NCBI GenBank assembly: GCA_038501625.1
Contig: JAZAYU010000053.1
Location: forward strand, 3,892,501-3,956,500
DNA from: Corbicula japonica
Taxonomy: Eukaryota; Mollusca; Bivalvia; Venerida; Cyrenidae
Length of the DNA stretch: 64,000 bases
Direction of reading: 5' to 3'
Shown here: in pieces, positions 11,241 through 22,100 of the stretch
Numbering within the stretch: the stretch's first letter is position 1
Layout of the letters: each line of letters opens with the position of its first letter
The notes under the pieces: model-generated
Database searches by the model: none
Seen by the model: only the letters and a program-made list of their open reading frames with translations
What the model was told of the DNA's origin: nothing
Translations under genes and position numbers: made by a program

Positions 11241-11624
11241 TGATATGCATGATAAAAATTAATCTTAGTAATATAAGTATTTTAAGATACAGTACATGAA
11301 TTGACACTGAAAATCGTATGTGGAAGATTTTTTTAAATGAAACTGTGTTTATTCTACAAGAAGAAAGACCGGCAACAGGATATTCTGTAGCGCCAAGCAC
11401 TGTTCAAATGATATACCTATCTAAATTGATTCTTATAATTAATGTTTGGTTTACGATGGTCGTAGTAGATAAAACTTTATACTCATTTTCGAGGGAATTC
11501 GTGAAAAAGAAAAGGGGCTTTCGAATACTTTCTTTAGCCTCGCTGAATTATATGCATGTAATCTGGTTAAGTATCCGTGAGTTTGACTCGAAAATACCGC
11601 AATTATCTGTTTTATCTACTTCCA
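11241..11624. other. No recognisable gene
   Basis: An open frame of 119 codons (11318-11677, plus) runs into an R1 fragment. It has no domain and no splice context that makes me call it coding. Confidence 0.4.
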
Positions 11625-11965
11625 GTAGACACAACCTCCCCACACAGACAAAAGAAAGAGAGGAGAAGAGAGCATAGTTATAAACTAACCAATTTAAAAA
11701 TTATGATGGAGTAAATGAACTTAAGAAATATGTATGTCTTTGCAATCACCAGACCATGCGGGGAAGTGTAAAGTGTTTCAAACTAGAACCGTATACCAAT
11801 GGTGATACAAGTTTGACCCTTGCAGTACAGCAGCTACTGGTCTGTTATTTCTGTTCCAAGCGTTAACCCCAAATGTCTTAATTATATCGTGGTGTATTAA
11901 TTGAGTTTTTCTTCTTTTCCTCTCTACTTTTTGACTGTGTTTTTTGGGTGTGACAATTACTTATA
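11625..11965. repeat. Two R1 fragments
   Basis: 11625-11700 is an R1 head piece in plus orientation (CCTCCCCACACAGAC). 11805-11965 is a diverged piece in minus orientation (CAAGCGTTAACCCC, GTGGTGTATT). Confidence 0.5.
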
Positions 11966-12229
11966 TTTCACTGCTTTATGAATTGGTCATTAATTTTATT
12001 AATTAGCTCTGATAAAAAACTGAACATCATATTATTACTTCTTCAAAACAATAAAACAATGACATTATTTTCTTTGTTTATTAGAATCAAACAAATTCAT
12101 TGGTAAATCTTTATATTTGCAACAATTAAAATTTTATAATTTTCATTTAAACACTCATTTCACCACACATCCGGCCCGTTGTCATTATTGACCAAATGGC
12201 TGAAAAAAATATGTTTCACATTGTGGTAC

Positions 12230-12370
12230 AAATCCTACATTGCATTTCCCTTTATTGTCTCCCATGAACAGGCTCAATCAAACTGAGCCTGCAATATTTT
12301 CATATTTATCGTATTCGATGGTCTTCAAAGTTCCCTTTTCATCTATTTTAATATATTCAATGCTTTTCAA
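12230..12370 (+). repeat. Dispersed repeat R3
   Basis: Hairpin GGCTCAATCAAACTGAGCC followed by TGCAATATTTTCATATTT, as in the other R3 copies. Confidence 0.6.
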
Positions 12371-12739
12371 AGGACTACCTACAAATGTCATTGAAATATT
12401 TTAAGAACAAAGAACAGCTTTGATCACCATAAACACATGCCAAAAATGACATTTCCTCTTTTTCAGTAAAAATATCGGCTCTTAATAATGTGAATACCAA
12501 AACTGACTTTCTCCCCACTAGTGAACCAGTAAGTTTTGGTAATCTCCAGTTACAACCAATGCTTCGCTGAAACAGTCACATACAATAATATTATGTACAT
12601 TTCATGAGAAAGCAGACATACTAGTATGTTTTTTTCTTTTTCCACATTGCCACAGTGTCTATCATAAAATGACTATTACACAGATTTGTAATATACAACA
12701 CCACATTTGACATTGGATAGACAATCTCTGTGCTTTGCC

Positions 12740-12990
12740 TCTCATTTATCTTTTCGTTCTCATTAGGTATTGCGAAAAAGTTTTTGAAACCACTGGCAAA
12801 AATTGATATTGGTCTATAAAAATTCAAATGACGTTTCGAAGAAGCTTAAATTAAATATTTTCAGGCGTTCTTTTTGTCTACTTATGATTTTATAACTCTG
12901 TATACTTCTCTCCCTCATAATTAAATAAGAGACAAGCTAACCAGTCTCATTGAAAAAAACCTGTGCTTGGAAAAATAAAACATTTATTAT
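12740..12990 (+). pseudogene. Third relic of the YLDD reverse transcriptase, plus strand
   Basis: The DNA matches the reverse complement of 2575-2800. The plus-strand reading gives VYKNSNDVSKKLKLN, then frame breaks. It is the N-terminal part only, in the opposite orientation to the other two relics. Confidence 0.6.
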
Positions 12991-13397
12991 GGATTAGTTC
13001 TTTTATCGCACCACTTATCAGTTTTTAAATTCAAAAAATTTGGGTCAGCGATCAAAATTTATCTTTCATTTAATTTGTTGTATTTGCACAAATCTGGACA
13101 TTTGATAAAGCAGGACTTGTTATTTTTTCATAGAGGTCAAGGTTATTTCCTCCTTTCTGAATTATGATGAACTCGCTAATTTTTAAAATAAAAGTCTCAA
13201 ACAGAATAACGTCATTTGAATTTCAAATTTAGAAGTTTAGGCAAGCACAGAAGAAAAAAATAATCTTTAAAGCCCACTGACCCCTTTTTATTAAAGAAAG
13301 AACAAAATCCAACGCATAATTTTCCACAACCACGTATTTTTTTCTTTTTTTTTCTTAAAAAAAACACCCTGATAAACTGGACCCTCAACTTCCAAGA
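12991..13397. other. No recognisable feature
   Basis: AT-rich flank of the LTR retrotransposon. No coding frame or named repeat is seen. Confidence 0.45.
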
Positions 13398-13402
13398 GAA
13401 AC

Positions 13403-13585
13403 TGTTATGTTACTATGTCTCTATGATGTGGAGATAATGATAAGAACTACAGGTTGTGTTCTAACTATGATTTAATATAGATCTTTATTCTTAGAGTGTG
13501 GGTACTAACTGACCCTGTGATAAGGCATGCACAGCTTCTTATATGTGATAGGGTAGACAACTCTGTACTACCAGATACCATTACA
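13403..13585 (-). repeat. 3' LTR (183 bp)
   Basis: It starts TGTTATGTTA and ends ATACCATTACA on the plus strand. A minus-strand AATAAA (13494-13499) is the likely polyadenylation signal. It appears identical to the 5' LTR. Confidence 0.95.
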
Positions 13586-13600
13586 TCTCCCTTCTTTTAA
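13586..13600 (-). other. Polypurine tract
   Basis: Directly inside the 3' LTR the minus strand reads AAAAGAAGGGAGA. This is the expected position and composition for the primer of plus-strand DNA synthesis. Confidence 0.8.
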
Positions 13601-13855
13601 ATGCAAACATAATTTATTTTATTACATATATAAACATATTCTGATTGATTAAACCAAATGGTAAATGTGTGGTTTCTCAAGATTTTCAGTTCCTTCATGT
13701 TGACTAGGTGGAACTAATGTAAACACCTTTAAATAACACCTGAGAGTAATATGTTATACAATTACTATAATTAATGAGGCACTTTTATCACTATCAATGT
13801 GCTATGGAAATTATCACTCTGGTAATGTCCATTTTGATTGACAGCACAATTAGAG

Positions 13856-16800
13856 CTACATTGATTGAATCACCTTTGGTTTCACAGATCTTCCTGATCT
13901 TGTTACATAAAGATTTAAATTTGGGCTTGGGGAGGATGTTGCAGGTACTTGTGAAGTAATTTGCTCTTTGATTTCAGACTCCAAAGCTGTTTCCTGTTCA
14001 TTTAACAAAGATGGTATTTCAGGATCTAAGGGCTCATTGTTCTGAATGGACTCATTGGTTTTTAGCAAATCTCTTCTGTTACGTCTGTATATTACACCAT
14101 CAGGTGTTTGAACAGAGTATGATCTTTCATCATGCTTGTCAACAACAACAGCTGGCTGCCATGTTTTGTCAGACTTTTGTATCCTGGCAGATTGACCTAT
14201 CTGAAGGGGTTCTAGGGGTTTGGACTGCCTATCATAATAGCCTTTTCCCTTCATTTTTTCTTGCCTAATACTTTACAAAACCAAATGAGATGGAATTGTT
14301 TTAGGTTTCAGATTTTCTGCAGTTGTTGGAAGAATAGATCGCAACTGCCTGCCCATACTTAATTGAGCTGGGGAATAACCTGACTTTAGAGGTGTGTTCC
14401 TGTATTCTAGAATACCTATGAGGGGATCTCTTTTGTCTTCTTTGGCTTTTGTTAAGATTTTCTTACATATGGAGACATATTTCTCTGCCAACCCATTTGT
14501 CTGATTATGATAGGGACTGATTGTGTGGTGTTTAAAATCCCATTCCCTTGCAAAATCAGCAAATTCTTGTGACTTGTAACAAGGACCACCATCAGAGATA
14601 ATCTTCTCAAAAATACCCCATCTGGCCATTATGCCTTTCATTCTGTTAATGACTGTGGCACTTCTCATGTTTGGGAGTTCTTTGACCTCAAAGTATCTAC
14701 TGTAATAATCAACAACTATTAAGTAGTTCTTGTTTTCCCAGGTGAATAAATCAGTGCCTATAATTTGCCATGGATATTCAGGGATCTCAGTGGGAATTAA
14801 TGGCTCTTTGGGATTGGAATTACGGTGTGTCAAACAGATGTTACAATTAAGCACCATTGTGGTTATGTCTGCAGAAATTCCTGGCCAAAACATAACATCA
14901 CGTGCTCTACTTAGACATTTCTCTACACCCATATGACCTGAATGAACTAATTCCAGCATTTTTTACCTAATTACCTTTGGTATTATGATTTTACTGCCCT
15001 TCATGATTAACCCATGAATACTGGTTAATTCATCTCTATAGTTCCAGTAAGCCAAAATCTGGGATGGACATTGATGTCTGGCTTCTGGCCAACCCTTGAG
15101 TATTGTCTTTTTCAATAAGACCAACTGATCATCTTGCTCAGTCAAGGTTTTGATTCCTTGTAATTTTCTGTCAGAGACAGGTAAACTGGAAATAACCATG
15201 TGGACTTGCAAATCCATTCCCTCAGATAACTCTGGGAATGTGTCATTAAGGTGATTCCTACTTAATGTATCTGCAACTGGGATTTGCTTGCCTGGGTAAT
15301 GCTTGGGATAGATATCATATCTCTGCAACTGGAGAAGCATGCGTTGCAGTCGTGCAGGGGCGGAACTGAGGGGTTTCTTGAAAATAGATATTAATGGCAA
15401 ATGATCAGTTTGCACATCAACTTTTCGCCCATACACGAAATGGTGAAACCTCCTGCACCCGAAAAGAATGGCATACATTTCCTTTTCGATCTGTGCATAG
15501 TTAACCGCTGATTTGGTTAAGGACTTTGATGCATATGCTATAGGCCTGCCCTCCTGCAAGAGAGTGGCTCCAAGCCCATTTTTACTGGTATCAACTTGCA
15601 AGATAAGGGGTTTCTTGTGATCATAATATGATAACACTTGACCTGGCTGAGTGATGATCTCTTTAACTTTTTGAAATGCATCACTTTGGGGCTTTTCCCA
15701 GCAAAACTCAATATCTTTTGACATTAACTGTCGCATGGGGGCGGTAATCTCGGAAAGATTCGGTGCAAAGCGTGACAGATAATTGATCATACCGAATAAG
15801 GTTTCAAGCTCAGCCTTATTGGTTGGGGGTTGCATTTCTTTAACTGCCTTGACCTTGGCTGGGTCGGGTTTGAGTCCCTCTGAAGTTAACAAGTGACCAA
15901 AGTACTCTACTTCAGATACTCCTACTACGAGCTTATCCTCGTTAAAGCAAACACCCTTCTCTCGTGACCTTTGTAAGACTGCCCTGAGATTCTCATCATG
16001 CTCCGCCCTTGTTTGACCATAGACCAGAAGGTCATCTACAATCTGGACTATACCGTTTAAACCTTCATAACATTCATCAATGTTTTGCATGAATAAATCT
16101 CCACTACATACCAAACCAAATGGTAATCGAAGATAACGGTACCGGCCATACATTGTATTGAAAGTTGTAAGGAATGAAGCGTCCTTATCAAGCTTCAAGG
16201 CCCAATATCCCGATTTAGCGTCCAATTTTGTGAAAAACTTGGCGCCATTGAGCTGTGGCAGGATATCATCTATAGTTCTCATAGGGTAATGGGGGCGCTG
16301 GATAGCTCTATTTAGGTCCCGGGGATCAAGACATATCCTAATATTACCGTTGCTTTTCTCGGCAACGACCAAAGAGTTAACCCATTGTGTTGGCTCACTT
16401 ACTTTGGTAATGACACCTAATGTCTCCATACGGGCCAGCTCATCTTTCACCTTTGAATGTAGAGCTACAGGGACTCTCCTAGGTGGATGTACCACAGGTG
16501 TGACTGAGGGGTCTACATGAATTGAACACTCCCCTGGAAATAGCCCTATCTCTTTAAAGACGTCGGAATACTCCTCTAAAATAGACGGCTTCGTCAGAGG
16601 TGTTTGAGGAGATTCAGACTCTACTGAATAAGTGAACTCAATCAAGCCAAAATCAATACATGATTGAAGTCCAAGTAATGGTGTAGACCTAGTATCTACC
16701 ACATGATACCGTACATTTCTTACTTGACCAGTCCCAAGGTGATTACTTCGAAGCGTAATGCATCCCTTCAAATCTAGCTCATTTCCGTTGTAAGCTGACA

Positions 16801-17860
16801 ACTTTGTCCTAGACTTCTCCAGAACAGACTGGACCCTTAGACTCTGAAATACCCTATATGGTAAAATATTGACTTGGCTCCCTGTATCAATTTTGAATTT
16901 GACATGTGTCTTAGAAGGACCTACCTCAAAATCTGCAAAAACCTGCCCATTTGTAACCCTTGACTCTACACTATCAATGAAAATATTATCCTGATTTGAA
17001 TTTCCAACATCCTCACTTTGAATTTCATTTACACTCGATTTGCACATAAATCCAAAATGGCTCCATCGTTTGCACTTAAAACACTGCTTTCCTTTTGCTG
17101 TGCAGAGCTGTGCCTTGTTATGCGGCTTTCCACATTTCTGACAGTTTCTGTCATCCCGATGAACGCTGCCGTTTGCCTCTGTCTCTGTGCGTTTTGAAGC
17201 CCTATTCTTGCCCTGGTCTGAGGTGTTATGACCAGACTGGCCTGAGGTGTTATGACCAGTATTCTTCTTCCTCGGTTGCGTGTTTGATCCTCGCCGCTGA
17301 ACAGCATTTACTGAACTAGCTGCTTGATTCATTTCTCGCAGCTGCTCCTGAGCGTATTCAAAAGATTGACAAATTTGAATTGCTCTGTCTAATGTAAGTT
17401 TGTCACCTTCGTTTATAAGCTTTTCTCTGATTTTCTGTGATTTCACGCCAAATACTAGTCTATCTCTAATCATTTCATCTTTGTCTGCGAAATTGCAATC
17501 AACTGCTAGAAGACGTAGCTTGGTGAGAAATTGTTCAAATGATTGTTCATTTTGAATTTCATTGTTGAACTTATATCTCGAAAATATGTGATTCACTTTA
17601 GGTTGAAGGTGATTTTTGACTGCTTGGTAAATTGTGTCAAGTTTCTTCCTCTGATCGGCTGACAACCCAAGTGTCCCATATATATCACGTCCTTGTTCTC
17701 CCATCCATAGTAACAAATAAGTTATCTTCACACTCTCTTCCTTCCCTTCTAATGGACCATTTAAGATCAAATCACAATGTTCTTGAAACTTTCTCCAGGC
17801 CTCAGGAAGGTTTGAACTTGACCAGTTCATTGATGGTGTGGGTACACCATGTAAATCCAT
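13856..17860 (-). pseudogene. gag-pol polyprotein of the LTR retrotransposon, two premature stops
   Basis: One frame of 1335 codons including the terminal TAG encodes the whole polyprotein. Residues 1 to about 235 are Gag. Two zinc knuckles follow: C240-C243-H247-C253 and C260-C263-H268-C273, the second a classic CX2CX4HX4C. The protease motif DTG is at 325-327. Reverse transcriptase follows, with FTKLDAKSGYW and the catalytic IVDD at 607-610 (the V/I-V-D-D form is usual in some Mag-type gypsy elements). RNase H starts at LQVDTSKNG. After a TAA at 14963-14965 the same frame continues with integrase: HSGH and CNIC zinc finger, then GTDLF, SDGG and LAEKY giving the D, D, E acids. A second TAA at 14273-14275 separates the C-terminal domain, which ends in the common TRSGRSVKPK motif. 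No frameshift is needed, so the copy is broken only by these two codons. Confidence 0.92.
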
Positions 17861-17970
17861 TGTGAAATATGAAATTCAGCACTGATGTCTTATATTAAGA
17901 ATCCTCTACCTTGAATGTTCAAATTCACACAATAAATTCCAAAGTTGTTGTGAGTTCAATAACTCCTTTA

Positions 17971-17981
17971 TTCTGACACCA
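17971..17981 (-). other. Primer binding site, tRNA-Leu type
   Basis: The plus strand reads TTCTGACACCA directly inside the 5' LTR. This equals the last 11 bases (with CCA) of many metazoan leucine tRNAs, so the element probably primes reverse transcription with tRNA-Leu. Confidence 0.8.
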
Positions 17982-18164
17982 TGTTATGTTACTATGTCTC
18001 TATGATGTGGAGATAATGATAAGAACTACAGGTTGTGTTCTAACTATGATTTAATATAGATCTTTATTCTTAGAGTGTGGGTACTAACTGACCCTGTGAT
18101 AAGGCATGCACAGCTTCTTATATGTGATAGGGTAGACAACTCTGTACTACCAGATACCATTACA
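17982..18164 (-). repeat. 5' LTR (183 bp), promoter LTR
   Basis: Identical by eye to the 3' LTR. On the minus strand a TATA-like ATATAAG (18117-18123) lies about 41 bases from the LTR start and is a plausible core promoter. Confidence 0.95.
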
Positions 18165-18169
18165 GAAAC

Positions 18170-18660
18170 ATATTGGTGATCAATTTTCTCCAGATATTTG
18201 CATTCACTTCCCTTCATTTATGTAAAAGAAGTTTTCCATGTTATTTTTGTCAAGTTTTCCTTTTGGTTCAGTTTATTAAAAAGCGTTAAGTTTGGGTTTA
18301 ACAAAGACATTTAAAATCATTGCATTAATTAAAGTGGTTATTCATTCTCATTCAAAAGAAAATTATTTATGATTTGTCTTATTAGAGTTGGAAAATATTA
18401 CAAAAGGAGCAAATCGAAAATTAATTTAGATTTACCATATTTATATGTGCACATATTTAATTAAACAACAAAAGTCTATTTGTCTATTTGCATAAAAACA
18501 ATGTTTTATTGTAGTTGGCACATGAAGCCGCTATTTTTAAAATAGTTTAAAAAAAGAAGAAATACTTAATTGAATGTTCCAGGATCAACATCATATACAC
18601 ACACCATCGTTTTAGATATACCAACATTATGAAGTGTACACGTATGCAAGTTAATATTGT
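18170..18660. other. No gene; possible 3' flank or UTR of cGLR gene B
   Basis: AT-rich sequence between the LTR element and the last cGLR exon. Minus-strand AATAAA occurs at 18505-18510 and could end the cGLR transcript; this is only positional inference. Confidence 0.4.
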
Positions 18661-18735
18661 GCATTGCATTAATATTACTGTCCATGAACAGGTTAACTAA
18701 CTGTAATAGCAATATTTCATATTTGTTATTTGTGA
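18660..18735 (+). repeat. Dispersed repeat R3, diverged
   Basis: TTACTGTCCATGAACAGG and GCAATATTTCATATTTG match the R3 core. Confidence 0.5.
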
Positions 18736-18870
18736 GTCGAATTTTCATTTTCATCAATCTGATATTAAAATTGCAAGTACCTATTATATAAAAGCATTAA
18801 CTAGTTAACATGTTTGAAGATAATTTAGGAAGAGTCGCATGAAAAGCTTCTTCAAACGTTCGTGTATTGC

Positions 18871-19107
18871 TTACAAAAGATTTAACTTGCTGTATTCGCT
18901 TTGGAGGAAAGTAGCAAGCTCTTTTAGCACCGCTGTGTCTTTTCCCTCCAGTATATCTATGCTCGTGTTGAAATAGTCCAACTGACTGCCGGACAACAAT
19001 GTCAGCTCTAGTTCCCTCATTGTGTCCATGACGCACACGTCGCGGTTGTTCTGTTGCCAATAGTGTGGAACCTTTGCATGATTCTCGCACGACCACAGCA
19101 CCTGTGT
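18871..19107 (-). CDS. cGLR: cGLR gene B, last coding exon
   Basis: 79 codons including the TAA at 18871-18873. The acceptor is TTAATAG before ACACAG. This choice keeps the spacing from HIIK to the conserved cysteine in SCEN the same as in cGAS. A second AG six bases later would drop two residues without a frame change. The Mab-21 C-terminal helix pattern (WSCENHAKVPHYW, MRELEL, YFNTSIDILEG) is present. Confidence 0.85.
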   Translation of the reverse strand, partial: TQVLWSCENHAKVPHYWQQNNRDVCVMDTMRELELTLLSGSQLDYFNTSIDILEGKDTAVLKELATFLQSEYSKLNLL

Positions 19108-22100
19108 CTATTAAGAAATAAATTGCCAAGTAAGTGGCTTCAGATCTTACAAAACATGTAATGAAGACATCAAAGGGGCAACACGATCTAACTGCTTTGA
19201 ATAATGTAAAATACTAGTGTATAATTTTATAAATCTATGGGAATTGTAGGTGCTGCTTTCACAAGATTTATACATGACTGATAATATGCACCATCGTTTG
19301 TTGAAAGCCTCAAACCAGTCAATTTTACTAACAAGTAAACTACTGACATTACATTTTGATATCTGTGGCGAAATATGACGGTCTTAAAAAGACAATTTTG
19401 ATGTCGATTAGTTTCTTTTCTTCCTTTATGGCGTTCTTTCTGATCAATTGCAAGGTGTTCTGGACTTAATAAGGTGGTCATCGATTACCCATTTCGCATA
19501 ACAGTGGTATTAAAGGTTGGTGTTAATTCATCAAGACTTGTATTTGTTTGTTCATATGAGAACCTGCAGGGAAAAGTTTGAGGTATTCGCATTTTAAAAC
19601 CTGGGTTAAAATGCTCTTGTGCTGACGGTTCATATGTAATGCATAGGGTTCTCTTCCGTGTAAATTGTTTGCAGTGTCTTTTTAGAAATTGATCATATTC
19701 TAAACTACTGTAATCTCATTTTATATTTACGTTTTAATTGTAATGAGTGGCAGGTTATGAATGTGGTTATTCCTAGTATGCAGAGTTCTCAATTCGCATG
19801 CTGCGAAGAATATTTTGCACACAGTGACAGTGTTAAAAACACCCATTTCGGTAAACAGTACTTTGTTGTTTTTTAGGGGAAAATTCAGTACGTTGGTATG
19901 CAGTAAGCAGAACGCAAACTTTGCATATAAATGTGTAAAGCGCGCAGATTTAATTTAGTAGTCCAAGTTTAAGGTGTATCGAGTATAAACGGAGGCTAAA
20001 GGTCTGCCTTAAAATGGCAGACACAAGAGAACTTTTCGGGCAAAATTTACAACAAAGCACGCTTCATCTTTTCTTTTTCCTTAATTACTATTCTGCAGAA
20101 ATTGTGATTTCATCGGTTAATTACATTTTAATTTATAAAACGTTTTCAAAACTTAACAATTTGTAAGAATACAAAACAGGAAAACTATTTTTCAATAAAG
20201 AGCATTGGTGTTAAAATTAATTTTAATATTTTGTCAACCGTAACACTGATTTTGCTTAAGGTGATAGATAGGCAAGTATATTCGAGATTACCATTTACAA
20301 GGTTCCATAAAGTCCTCAATTTTTGACTAAATGAACTTTTCAGGACTGGTAGACAAAAGGTCATGCTAACAGAAGGAATTCATACATGTATATAGTGTGT
20401 ACAGTTATCGGTATGAAAACGGAAATAGCAGTTACATTACACATCGTCATGGCATACATTTGTGCCTTTATTGTTTTATTTTAACACTTATATACATGTA
20501 CTTAAGGTGGTATCGTTTGTCGTGGAAGAGTTGATGTTGGTTGGGGCTTGATTTATCATTTATAGAGCACAAAGCTGTTAACTGTCATGCAAAAGTCAAA
20601 ATAAAAGAGAAATATGAAGCATTTTTTTTTACTTTGAAACAGACTTTCTATCGGAGTCCAAACTTCCTATACTTCCACTGTTGTAAACAATAACTGCCAC
20701 AGGAAGACAGTCCGTAACAAGGTCAACAGTGTCTTAGAAGATAATCCATTAAACAACAATAGAAATGTACAAAAACAGCTCTCTCCAATTGACTGTACTT
20801 ACATGTTTACATCCATATTTGTTTACAAGTTTATAAAGTAGGACTTCCCATAATGCAGAGTATGGTGTACAATATAAGACATTACTTTTGAGGTTCTGTT
20901 AACATTCCAAATAATAATTACAAGTATTAGAATTGTTCTGAACTGCTTGAAAAGAACAGCTGTTTCAAAATTTGTGAAATTAGCAACACAGTTTAACATA
21001 AATGTGACTATTAACTGTATTATTCAAAAACGTAATGCAAGTATCTTGAAAAAGATAGATGATTGGTAACCAAATGTTCGAAATCTATGCACTTCTTAAC
21101 ATGTCGGTAATGACGTCATAATAACAATGGGCTGAACACATGTAACTGCCAGTGCTGTTAAAAATTCACAATATTTTGTATGTTCAGTTCAGTTTGTCAA
21201 TTGTGGAATATTTAAAATTGTGCTGACAGAATTGTGTGTAGAATTCAGCCATTCATGCGGACCAAATGTCCTGCCAAGATAGCAGCTTCAATTTTAAAAT
21301 TAGTACATTTAAATCTATACCAGTGCCCAAGGTTATAAAACTGAGCATGGAAACCAGTCTCAAATCTCAAGCATCTGATTGGTTGAAATGGCGACCAGTC
21401 GCCATTTCAGCCAATCAGATCATTGAGATTTGAGACTGGTTACTAATCTCAGCTTTATAACCTTGGGACCAAGTGTGTACATGTTCGATATCAAGATAGG
21501 CGATCGTGATTCTTATCCAAAGAGGCTCAAGAAAGTAGGAAGGCCAATTTTATCAGCTACTGATAGCTCTATCGCATTTGATCGTGTTTCGTATATTTAA
21601 TGTTGAACAGACTAAATGTTTAATGACAAAAATCATTTATAGAAGTCGGTTTTAAGATTAAAGTTTGAAAGATCGTATTGAAAAGAATGCCGAGTATTGC
21701 ACATAGACAGCGATTTATGTTATATTTTTGCTTTCAACTTGTCCTATTTTTTCAATACTAATTAAGGGATTATCCGTGGTCAGATTTTGTCCACATTTGA
21801 ATATGTTGCTGTTTATACAAAATGTGATGAGTGCTGAAAATTTCATTTCTTTTGCAATTTTGTTTGGTTTGACGTTGTTTTGTTTTTCGTAATGTGACTG
21901 TGCTAGGGGTTTAAGAAGGTTTATAGGGAAATCTTTTTTTAAGAACTTAGAAGCTCGATTTGTTTTTTCCTTCATCCCTGTCACCGTGTTCTTGCTGATT
22001 TGACTCCAGGTGCTCTGGTCTCAGTAAGATCATTGAGTACCCGCCTTTTGCTTTGCAATGCTATTAGCTTCTTAGGTTTTATATGTTTGTGTGCGTTTGC

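Larger units (their letters stand above)
13403..18164 (-). mobile_element. Ty3/gypsy LTR retrotransposon, full length (4762 bp)
   Basis: All structural parts are present. Two 183-bp LTRs begin TG and end CA. A 5-bp target duplication GAAAC lies at 13398-13402 and 18165-18169. The primer site is next to the right LTR and a purine tract is next to the left one. A single gag-pol frame runs on the minus strand. The domain order protease, reverse transcriptase, RNase H, integrase is the Ty3/gypsy order. The LTRs look identical base for base by eye, which implies a recent insertion. The element is nevertheless non-functional as read, because of two in-frame stops. It lies about 0.7 kb downstream of the cGLR gene B stop codon, in the same orientation. 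Confidence 0.95.

Noticed and set aside
11318..11677. A 119-codon open frame as a gene
   Set aside because: It ends inside an R1 fragment and shows no domain or conserved motif.
16900..17865. Extra plus- and minus-strand frames within gag
   Set aside because: They are shadows of the gag-pol frame, which has zinc knuckles and a DTG protease.
18797..19129. A 110-codon minus-strand frame as the cGLR end
   Set aside because: The conserved Mab-21 motifs lie in the other frame (19107-18871); this one is a shadow.
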